Origin: a bacterium
Lineage (GTDB): Bacteria; UBA9089; UBA9088; JAGUXG01
Length of the DNA: 8,186 nt
Assembly (NCBI GenBank): GCA_030018505.1
Contig: JASEHO010000055.1
Span: forward strand, 1,466-9,651
Reading direction: 5' to 3'
Shown: piece after piece, positions 1-4,385 of the stretch
Layout of the letters: every line of letters begins with the position of its first letter
Numbering within the stretch: the first letter of the stretch is position 1
Made by a program: the position numbers and the translations under genes
Notes under the pieces: model-generated
Databases searched by the model: none
What the model saw: the letters and a program-made list of their open reading frames with translations, nothing else
What the model was told of the DNA's origin: nothing

Positions 1-325
1 TACCGTATAATTGACTACTGTACCATTTCTGGTCTTCTGTTCTACTCTGATGTCACTTGGACAGGTAACTACTGGTGGTGTGGTATCCACTACTGTCACC
101 TTAAACGAGCAGTTTGAGCTGTTACCAGAGTCATCTGTAGCAGTACAATTCACAGTGGTATTACCCAATGGGAATACTGTACCTGAAGGTGGAATGCAGA
201 CAATAGTAACATCAGCATCGCAGATGTCAGTTGCTGTTACCGTATAATTGACTACTGTACCATTTCTGGTCTTCTGTTCTACTCTGATGTCACCTGGACA
301 GGTAACTACTGGTGGTGTGGTATCC
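1..325. repeat. Near-identical tandem HYR-coding repeat (237-bp period)
   Basis: Bases 1-88 and 238-325 are identical except at position 57/294 (T versus C on the plus strand). That difference changes Gly to Ser in the encoded CPGD/CPSD motif. The offset of 237 bases equals 79 codons, one HYR domain. The left copy is cut by the window edge, so the number of units in the array is unknown. Identity of 87/88 at DNA level points to recent duplication or gene conversion rather than protein-level selection alone. Confidence 0.9.
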
Positions 326-1074
326 CGGACAGTGACAATGACCATATCAGAAGCTGAATTCACCTTTCCATCATTAACTATCAGGGTTATGGTAGTAGCT
401 CCTAATGGCAGCGATACAGTTGGCTTTACACCTGTAGCTGAGCCACCAGGCCATGTCCATTTGTAGGTAAGTGGGTCTTCATCAGGGTCAGATGAACCAG
501 AGCCGTCAAGGGTAACATTTGCACCATGGTATTTAGTCTGCTCCACAGTCTGATCTGGACCAGCATTGGCTACTGGGGGTCGGTTTACTACCTTCCCATT
601 TACTTCTACAACCATATCATTAAAGTCATAATCTCCACCACCGTACGTATCTTCAAAACCTATTCTCCATGTTTGAAAAGATAAATTCTCAACCATGGCG
701 TGAGCTTTCCCATCTGGATTTCTGCTCCCTGGACCAGTATAATAGGTATATCCAGGAGGACTTTTCATAAAGAAGATTAATTCTGTTCCTTTTGGAAATT
801 GTCCCAGATTAACTGTAGTACCAGGGAGTGTAGAGTGACCCCAGAAGAGATTTATCGGACCAGGAGGGCTAGGACTATGGAAACCAAATAGATTATTGTA
901 GCCAGCATCTGAACTTTTGAAAGTTACCGTAACTTCACTATATTTTGATAGAACTATTATCCCCCCCTCCACTGCAGAATATACTGCTTTTGTAAATGCT
1001 AACGAGAGTACCAATACTCCTGTGAGCACCACCACCACCCCTTTTTTCATCAAATCTTTCATCAAATCTTTCAT
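1..1074 (-). CDS. Secreted DUF4114-PKD-HYR repeat protein, N-terminal part (runs off left edge)
   Basis: The minus-strand frame is open from ATG 1074 to base 1: 358 codons with no stop, so the C-terminus is missing. Residues 1-34 form a signal peptide: a Lys-rich start, a hydrophobic core VVVVLTGVLVLSLAF, and likely cleavage after VYSA. Residues about 40-160 match DUF4114, with the typical acidic GGGDYDFND motif at 145-153, probably calcium-binding. Residues 167-249 are a PKD-type Ig fold (PVANAGPDQTV, GSGSSDPDEDPLTYKW). A HYR (hyalin) repeat follows at 251-329 (TPPVVTCPGD, then paired Cys), and a second copy starts at 330 with a period of 79 residues. Such proteins are normally exported adhesins or envelope components; the function here is inferred. 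The 1074 start is chosen because AAGGAGG (1091-1085) lies 11 bases upstream. In-frame ATGs at 1062 and 1050 lack a Shine-Dalgarno sequence. The gene is probably much longer than what is seen. Confidence 0.85.
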   Translation of the reverse strand, partial: MKDLMKDLMKKGVVVVLTGVLVLSLAFTKAVYSAVEGGIIVLSKYSEVTVTFKSSDAGYNNLFGFHSPSPPGPINLFWGHSTLPGTTVNLGQFPKGTELIFFMKSPPGYTYYTGPGSRNPDGKAHAMVENLSFQTWRIGFEDTYGGGDYDFNDMVVEVNGKVVNRPPVANAGPDQTVEQTKYHGANVTLDGSGSSDPDEDPLTYKWTWPGGSATGVKPTVSLPLGATTITLIVNDGKVNSASDMVIVTVRDTTPPVVTCPGDIRVEQKTRNGTVVNYTVTATDICDADVTIVCIPPSGTVFPLGNTTVNCTATDDSGNSSNCSFKVTVVDTTPPVVTCPSDIRVEQKTRNGTVVNYTV

Positions 1075-1084
1075 TTCACACTCT

Positions 1085-1123
1085 TCCTCCTTAAATATTC
1101 ACAGTGTATCAAAGTGCACTGTG
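1085..1123 (-). promoter_or_regulatory. Leader of the HYR gene: Shine-Dalgarno plus short inverted repeat
   Basis: On the minus strand AAGGAGG (1091-1085) is a strong ribosome binding site, 11 bases before ATG 1074. Just upstream, CACAGTG (1123-1117) and CACTGTG (1106-1100) form a 7-bp perfect inverted repeat around a 10-base centre. This could be an operator or a small leader hairpin. A weak promoter candidate further upstream is TATATT near 1193-1188 with a poor -35; I do not rate it highly. Confidence 0.45.
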
Positions 1124-1245
1124 CTTGCTTTATCTTAACAGGTCTGCCTCTATATTCATCACCTCTTTTTCAGCTGATTAACCTGAAGTAATATAATCAC
1201 GAAACCCCGAAAGAACAAAAAGGAAGAAAAACTAAATATCCTATG

Positions 1246-1272
1246 AATCTGTGAAATCTGTGTAATCTGTGG
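1246..1272. repeat. Three tandem copies of a 9-bp unit AATCTGTGN
   Basis: AATCTGTGA, AATCTGTGT and AATCTGTGG follow one another without a gap at 1246-1254, 1255-1263 and 1264-1272; only the ninth base varies. Read on the minus strand in one frame it encodes TDYTDFTD. I recall short tracts of this kind recurring as dispersed intergenic elements and spurious ORFs in many environmental bacterial genomes, so it may be a copy of a genome-wide repeat. It directly abuts the terminator hairpin. Confidence 0.8.
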
Positions 1273-1274
1273 AT

Positions 1275-1319
1275 AAAAAAAGCGTCCCTATCGCACAATC
1301 TATGCGACAAAGACGCCTT
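1275..1319 (-). terminator. Strong intrinsic terminator (minus strand)
   Basis: On the minus strand the arms 1319-1303 and 1295-1279 pair over 17 positions, counting several G-U pairs: AAGGCGTC with GACGCTTT, TTT with AGG, and GTCGCA with TGCGAT. The loop is the 7 bases TAGATTG. Seven T residues (1281-1275) complete the 3' arm and continue past it. This is a textbook rho-independent terminator for leftward transcription. On the plus strand the hairpin is followed only by TTCTTT, so it is weaker in that direction. It lies 378 bases beyond the PAS gene stop but only about 100 bases after the promoter at 1451-1423. Confidence 0.8.
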
Positions 1320-1356
1320 CTTTCCGCTCCTTTTCTTACGCTATCTAAAAAAGTAT

Positions 1357-1392
1357 CTAAAGGTCTCTTATCCTCTCTCTCTCTCTCAACAT
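1357..1392 (-). CDS. Possible 11-codon leader or micro-ORF (MLRERERIRDL)
   Basis: ATG at 1392 is preceded by GAGGAG (1406-1401) with an 8-base spacer, an ideal ribosome binding site, and lies about 25 bases after the predicted transcript start. The frame stops at TAG 1359-1357. It is Arg/Glu-rich because it runs through the (GA)7 tract, and it uses AGA, AGG and ATA codons. Its stop is about 38 bases before the terminator hairpin. It may be a translated micro-ORF, or a chance frame next to a chance purine tract. Confidence 0.22.
   Translation of the reverse strand: MLRERERIRDL
1373..1387. repeat. Dinucleotide microsatellite, (GA)7G on the minus strand
   Basis: Seven GA units on the minus strand (CT on the plus strand) begin two bases after the ATG at 1392. 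Loss of one unit would shift the 11-codon frame into the frame that is open to TAG 1243-1241. Tracts of this kind can slip during replication; seven units is modest. Confidence 0.8.
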
Positions 1393-1412
1393 AACACTTT
1401 CTCCTCATTGAT

Positions 1413-1586
1413 TTATCCATATATTATTACATTTAAAAGTATGGGTGTCAAGAAAAATCTTACTACTGCAATCACTGAACTTATGTAAAAAAGGATTAAA
1501 GCGAAAGATCGCTTTTTGACGGGATATAAATTAAAGTGTAAAAAAGGTGATGGTGTGTAAATAAAGGGGATATGGGGATAACCCAT
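1413..1586 (-). CDS. Candidate 57-residue hydrophobic small protein
   Basis: The frame is open from ATG 1586 to TAA 1413. Residues about 28-56 are strongly hydrophobic (FALILFYISSVIAVV, then ILLNVIIYG), which would make one or two membrane segments. A short basic patch, KKR at 24-26, comes just before. GGAG-rich sequence lies upstream, but the nearest AAGGAG is only 3 bases from the ATG; another GGAG is about 18 bases away. A 17-bp palindrome (1611-1627) precedes it. No family is recognised. Against it: AT-rich DNA gives Phe/Ile/Leu-rich frames by chance, a strong promoter is embedded near its 3' end, and its N-terminal part overlaps simple-sequence DNA. Confidence 0.22.
   Translation of the reverse strand: MGYPHIPFIYTPSPFLHFNLYPVKKRSFALILFYISSVIAVVRFFLTPILLNVIIYG
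1423..1451 (-). promoter_or_regulatory. Near-consensus sigma-70-type promoter (minus strand)
   Basis: The -35 is TTGACA (1451-1446, 6/6). The spacer is exactly 17 bases, and the -10 is AATAAT (1428-1423, 5/6), preceded by TG one base upstream (1431-1430), an extended -10. The predicted start is near 1416. It lies inside the 57-codon hydrophobic frame and drives leftward transcription toward the terminator at 1319-1275, and toward the HYR gene if that terminator is read through. Confidence 0.6.
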
Positions 1587-1610
1587 AATCTCCTTATCTC
1601 CATCTCCTTT

Positions 1611-1627
1611 TCTTACACGGTGTAAGA
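1611..1627. promoter_or_regulatory. 17-bp palindrome, operator-like
   Basis: TCTTACACGGTGTAAGA has perfect 8-bp arms around a single central base. It lies 69 bases after the PAS gene stop and 24 bases before ATG 1586. There is no T-run after it on either strand, so a terminator is less likely than a protein-binding site. The regulator is unknown. Confidence 0.4.
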
Positions 1628-1696
1628 GATGTTTTTGGCTGTCGGGACAAAAGTAGCCACACCCCCCACATTTGTATCATTAACAGATTTCTCTTA

Positions 1697-3055
1697 TCAG
1701 ATGTCAGACTCTAAAACTTTCTTAATCTCAACAGATTTCTCTTGTAGCTCATCTATCAAGCAATTGATCTTCAAAATAACATCTTTTGATAAGCCTTCTG
1801 TTTTCATATCAGGAGCTTGAACTCTTTGGATAAGTTCATCCCTTTCTGTGGTCATCTGATTTATTTTAGTAAGTGTTTCCTCAAGTCTTTCGGATAGCTC
1901 TACCTTCTCTCTTTCCATCCAACGGACGCTCTCTTCTGCCTCAGCCAGCCTTTCGGATAATTCAGCTGTCTGGTCAATCTCTTGCGTCCTTACCGATAAT
2001 TCATCCTTCTCCTTTGTTATCTGATTGATTCTATCAAAGGATTCTTGAACCTTTTCAGAAAGATTATCTCTCTCTCTTGTCATTTCACTTATCTTTTCAG
2101 CAGACTCCTGAAGTTTTCCAGAAAGCTCATCTCTCTCTGCTATTATCTGGTTTATCTCTTGCGCTCTGACTAAAAGCTCATCTCTTTCTACTGTTAGCTG
2201 ATTAACTTTCGCAAGAGAGTCTGAAATCTTTTCAGAAAGACTATCCCTCTCTGTGGTTATCGGGTTTACCTTCTCTGAGAGTTCCTGGAGTTTGCTCAGT
2301 GCCCCATCCATCTCTCTGGTCATTTGGTCTATCTTGCTAAGTGCTTCCTGAAGCCTTTTAGATAGCTCGTCTCTCTCTTTTGTCAATTGTAGGAGATTTC
2401 CCTTTTCCGCATCAAGAGATTTAATCAGAATCTGATTAAATTCATCCTTTTTATTTATTGTTTGGCTGAGCTCTTCTACTGTTTTGTTGATAGCAGACTC
2501 TAAACTCCGTATCATCCTATTTTTTGAGACCTCAGCTATTTTAAGAGTAGTATCAGCCTGACTAAGTTTTTGAATGGTCTTTGTGCATTCATGAAGCCCT
2601 GTGGAAATCTCCATTGAGAGATCATTAAAATCTTCTTGTGTCTGCTTCAGTTTACCAATGTCCCTGAAATCCTCAATAATTCCTATCAGATTTCCATTGG
2701 AATCTTTGTAAGGTGATACTGTCAAAAGGCAATGGACATTCTTTTTAGAAGGTGTCTCCTTGATTATTTCATAATCCTTTGCCTCTTTCTTTCCCTCCAT
2801 CTCTTTCAGGGGACACTGAGGTGTATTGCAGATAGAAGACTTAAACTGCTCATAGCACAAGAAAGTCTTTATCTCCTCTTCAGAAAGTCCACACAATCTC
2901 TTCATAGCCTCATTTGCTCTTAGCACCCTGAAGTGTCTATCAATTACCCTTATTGCTGAGGATGTGGCCTCAAACACTTGAGAAAATTCATTTTTTGTCT
3001 TCTCAAGCTCCCTCTTTGTTCTTTCTGCATCATCTAATGGTGGTAGTTTAGCCAT
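1697..3055 (-). CDS. PAS-domain coiled-coil protein without output domain
   Basis: This is a 452-residue protein with no signal peptide or membrane segment, so probably cytoplasmic. A short helix (10-22) leads into a PAS domain at about 24-135 (FEATSSAIRVIDRHFRVLRAN; SPYKDSNGNLIGIIEDFRD). The PAS domain contains Cys67-X8-Cys76-X4-Cys81-Pro-Leu, a Cys pattern seen in some PAS sensors. Redox or metal sensing is a reasonable guess, not shown. From about 136 to 445 it is coiled coil, and 225-413 consists of near-regular 21-residue (three-heptad) units of the type TxERDELSxKxQExxxKINQM. No histidine kinase H-box, ATPase, GGDEF, EAL or MCP hairpin is present, so it may act as a scaffold or partner protein. 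The start follows from a promoter ending 9 bases upstream and no Shine-Dalgarno sequence, which implies a leaderless mRNA. The next in-frame Met (51) is inside the PAS fold. Confidence 0.88.
   Translation of the reverse strand: MAKLPPLDDAERTKRELEKTKNEFSQVFEATSSAIRVIDRHFRVLRANEAMKRLCGLSEEEIKTFLCYEQFKSSICNTPQCPLKEMEGKKEAKDYEIIKETPSKKNVHCLLTVSPYKDSNGNLIGIIEDFRDIGKLKQTQEDFNDLSMEISTGLHECTKTIQKLSQADTTLKIAEVSKNRMIRSLESAINKTVEELSQTINKKDEFNQILIKSLDAEKGNLLQLTKERDELSKRLQEALSKIDQMTREMDGALSKLQELSEKVNPITTERDSLSEKISDSLAKVNQLTVERDELLVRAQEINQIIAERDELSGKLQESAEKISEMTRERDNLSEKVQESFDRINQITKEKDELSVRTQEIDQTAELSERLAEAEESVRWMEREKVELSERLEETLTKINQMTTERDELIQRVQAPDMKTEGLSKDVILKINCLIDELQEKSVEIKKVLESDI
1817..2383 (-). repeat. 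21-residue (63-bp) coiled-coil repeat array
   Basis: Residues 225-413 divide into units starting at 225, 246, 267, 288, 305, 326, 347, 381 and 402. Most are 21 residues, exactly three heptads. One is 17 residues (288-304) and one 34-residue stretch (347-380) equals two 17s. Loss of 4 residues shifts the heptad register, a 'stutter', and should change the supercoil locally. The units share ERDELS and KINQM cores but are divergent at DNA level, so this is an old array rather than a recent expansion. Confidence 0.8.
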
Positions 3056-3064
3056 AATATTGGT

Positions 3065-3093
3065 ATTCTAATATCTAATCAAAATATTGTCAA
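3065..3093 (-). promoter_or_regulatory. Consensus promoter of the PAS gene, leaderless spacing
   Basis: The -35 is TTGACA (3093-3088, 6/6), the spacer is 17 bases, and the -10 is TAGAAT (3070-3065, 5/6). Only nine bases (ACCAATATT) separate the -10 from ATG 3055. Transcription should therefore start about 0-3 bases before the ATG. No Shine-Dalgarno sequence is present, which agrees with leaderless translation. Confidence 0.65.
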
Positions 3094-3114
3094 AGATTAA
3101 AAACATGCTTGTTA

Positions 3115-3133
3115 CAGCCAAATAGAAAGGCTG
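3115..3133 (-). terminator. Weak hairpin after the DUF362 gene
   Basis: CAGCC (3133-3129) and GGCTG (3119-3115) can form a 5-bp stem with a 9-base loop, starting 15 bases after the DUF362 stop. A T5 run follows only about 12 bases later. It is a marginal terminator candidate that would separate the DUF362 and PAS transcripts. Confidence 0.25.
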
Positions 3134-3148
3134 ATTTATTCTCGGTAT

Positions 3149-4246
3149 TCATCTTCTGTATATCCTTTTTTCAACAAGATATGAAAGGGTTTTTGCCAAT
3201 ACAGAGTTTTTGAGTAGAATTGCCCCTTGTGGGCATAGCTCCTGACAACAATAACAGCGAATACATAAGAGATCATCTATCATAGCCCTGCCTTCTTTTA
3301 TCTTTATAGCTCCCCTGGGACAGGTCTTCTTGCAAATCTCACAGCCAATGCAGGCCATTGAGACGACAGGCTTTGCTGTAAAGAAAGGCTTCAGGTATCT
3401 TCCAAACCTTTTCCAAGGGGCAACACTCTGTGGCAATCGAAAAGGAGGGGAGATAGGCATAACCTCATCCCCAAACCACTCACACCTATCAAATAACTTT
3501 GCCCTCTCTGAGAGCCCTGGAACTATCTCAGGCTTCCATCCAATCAATCTGCAAGCAGCCAGGTCAGCTAAGATAGGGTTATCGCTCACAATTATCCATC
3601 CAACCCTTCTAATAACCCCTCCAGATGGACCATCTCCCTCCATACCAACTATGCCATCCACTATGGTCAACTTGGGTTGGACAACATCAGCTAAGCAAAA
3701 GAGCATAGAGGAAAAATCCTCTATCTTTGGTAGGGTGGAGTGATACCCCAACTTATCAAAGCCAGGGATAAGACCAAAAAGATTCTTTACAGCACAGCTT
3801 AAAACAGTATATGAATGGGTCTTTAGTTTAGGGATGTTTATTACAGAATCTACCTCACCCACAAGGCTTATCAGCCTGAATCCCTTATCCTGAAAAAAGA
3901 AACCCTTGAACTCTGTATTATAGTTGAGATCTGCGCCCAAGCCTTCCATCTGGGTGGTTTTGTAAAGCTTTTTCAGGGATTCTTTGTTATAGGGAATACC
4001 CATACCAGGGCTATCAGCAATAACAGGTCTTCCACCGAAAGATTTAGTCAGTTTAGCTATAGCTTTGACCACAGACGGGTGGGTGGTTATTCCTCTATCT
4101 GAATGATAGAAACCGAGAAGATTTGGTTTGAGAAGTATCTTTCCTTTTAGGCCATCTATTCCGCCTATAAGCTCTACTGCCTTTTTTACTGCTGAAAATA
4201 CCCTCTCTTCATCATAATCTGGACATCTAAGAATAGCAATCCTCAT
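3149..4246 (-). CDS. DUF362-family protein with C-terminal 2x[4Fe-4S] ferredoxin domain
   Basis: This is a 365-residue cytoplasmic protein. Residues 1-265 match the DUF362 fold: a KPN motif at 40-42, GITTHPSVVKAI at 52-63, INIPKLKTHSYTVLSCAVKN at 136-155 followed by LFGLIPG, and VDGIVGMEGDGPSGG at 196-210. The tail has two cluster motifs of the Cys-X2-Cys-X2-Cys-X3-Cys-Pro type: Cys299/302/305/309 and Cys328/331/334/338. These should hold two [4Fe-4S] clusters. The second motif carries an extra Cys333 (CIRCYCCQELCP). DUF362-ferredoxin fusions are widespread in anaerobes, but the substrate is unknown, so only an electron-transfer role can be claimed. The ATG at 4246 is fixed by an in-frame TAG three codons upstream. 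There is no clear Shine-Dalgarno sequence. It stands alone, 93 bases before the PAS gene and 139 bases after the giant gene. Confidence 0.9.
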   Translation of the reverse strand: MRIAILRCPDYDEERVFSAVKKAVELIGGIDGLKGKILLKPNLLGFYHSDRGITTHPSVVKAIAKLTKSFGGRPVIADSPGMGIPYNKESLKKLYKTTQMEGLGADLNYNTEFKGFFFQDKGFRLISLVGEVDSVINIPKLKTHSYTVLSCAVKNLFGLIPGFDKLGYHSTLPKIEDFSSMLFCLADVVQPKLTIVDGIVGMEGDGPSGGVIRRVGWIIVSDNPILADLAACRLIGWKPEIVPGLSERAKLFDRCEWFGDEVMPISPPFRLPQSVAPWKRFGRYLKPFFTAKPVVSMACIGCEICKKTCPRGAIKIKEGRAMIDDLLCIRCYCCQELCPQGAILLKNSVLAKTLSYLVEKRIYRR

Positions 4247-4285
4247 TTGTAACTATTCACAAAGTTAAAGGAGAGATGGGGAAGG

Positions 4286-4321
4286 TTGGAGAAAGAGAGA
4301 GGTTTATTATAATTTCTCCAA
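4286..4321 (-). promoter_or_regulatory. 9-bp inverted repeat enclosing a perfect -10 (TATAAT)
   Basis: TTGGAGAAA (minus, 4321-4313) and TTTCTCCAA (4294-4286) are perfect 9-bp inverted repeats around 18 bases. The spacer contains TATAAT (4311-4306), the only good -10 upstream of the DUF362 gene; the matching -35 position is poor. This could be a promoter under control of a dimeric regulator binding the arms. It could also be a hairpin ending the giant gene's transcript, but no T-run follows on the minus strand. Confidence 0.4.
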
Positions 4322-4328
4322 TTCTACA

Positions 4329-4379
4329 TTTTTCTCCCTTTCTCCTTTATATTTTTTCCTTATTTCCCTTTTTTCCTTC
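4329..4379. other. Polypyrimidine/polypurine tract
   Basis: On the plus strand 48 of 51 bases are pyrimidines; the exceptions are A at 4349, 4351 and 4362. On the minus strand it is a purine run with several GGAG and GGGAG words just after the giant gene's stop. It codes for nothing. It may affect DNA shape or be simple-sequence drift. Confidence 0.6.
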
Positions 4380-4385
4380 GTTACA

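Larger units (their letters stand above)
1275..1416 (-). ncRNA. Candidate small transcript of about 140 nt
   Basis: A strong promoter (1451-1423) predicts a start near 1416, and the intrinsic terminator ends at about 1275, giving a free-standing RNA of about 140 nt. It does not match any RNA family I know. It contains a Shine-Dalgarno sequence and an 11-codon frame, so it could be a small mRNA, a dual-function RNA, or a leader of the HYR gene with premature termination. I found no convincing alternative antiterminator fold: only an imperfect pairing of AGACCTTT (1366-1359) with the 5' arm of the terminator. Confidence 0.35.
1075..1696. other. 622-base region without a large gene
   Basis: No tRNA, rRNA or conserved protein is recognisable here. 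From right to left it contains a 17-bp palindrome (1611-1627), a 57-codon hydrophobic frame (1586-1413), a near-consensus minus-strand promoter (1451-1423), an 11-codon frame overlapping a GA microsatellite (1392-1357), a terminator hairpin (1319-1275), a 9-bp triple repeat (1246-1272) and the leader of the HYR gene. A minor 7-bp stem (AAAGCGA/TCGCTTT, 1498-1515) lies inside the 57-codon frame. The stretch 1124-1240 shows nothing convincing beyond a weak promoter-like hexamer. Confidence 0.8.

Noticed and set aside
11..466. Plus-strand frames of 78 and 72 codons
   Set aside because: They lie wholly antisense to the HYR repeats, share the repeat's own 237-bp period, and have no family resemblance.
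1241..1408. 55-residue minus-strand reading frame from ATG 1408 to TAG 1241
   Set aside because: It lacks a good ribosome binding site and reads through the GA tract, the terminator hairpin and the 9-bp repeat (ending STDYTDFTDS). Non-coding elements explain it better. It is kept only as the alternative frame in the microsatellite finding.
1357..1416. Classical amino-acid attenuator for the HYR gene
   Set aside because: The 11-codon frame has no run of one regulatory codon apart from GA-tract Arg/Glu, and I found only an imperfect antiterminator pairing. The downstream gene is not biosynthetic.
1498..1515. AAAGCGA/TCGCTTT hairpin as terminator of the PAS gene
   Set aside because: Seven weak pairs with no clean T-run on the minus strand, 180 bases past the stop. 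It is at best secondary.
4330..4360. ATG-TAG start-stop codon pair after GGGAG in the purine tract
   Set aside because: It is a two-codon frame in simple-sequence DNA and easily arises by chance.
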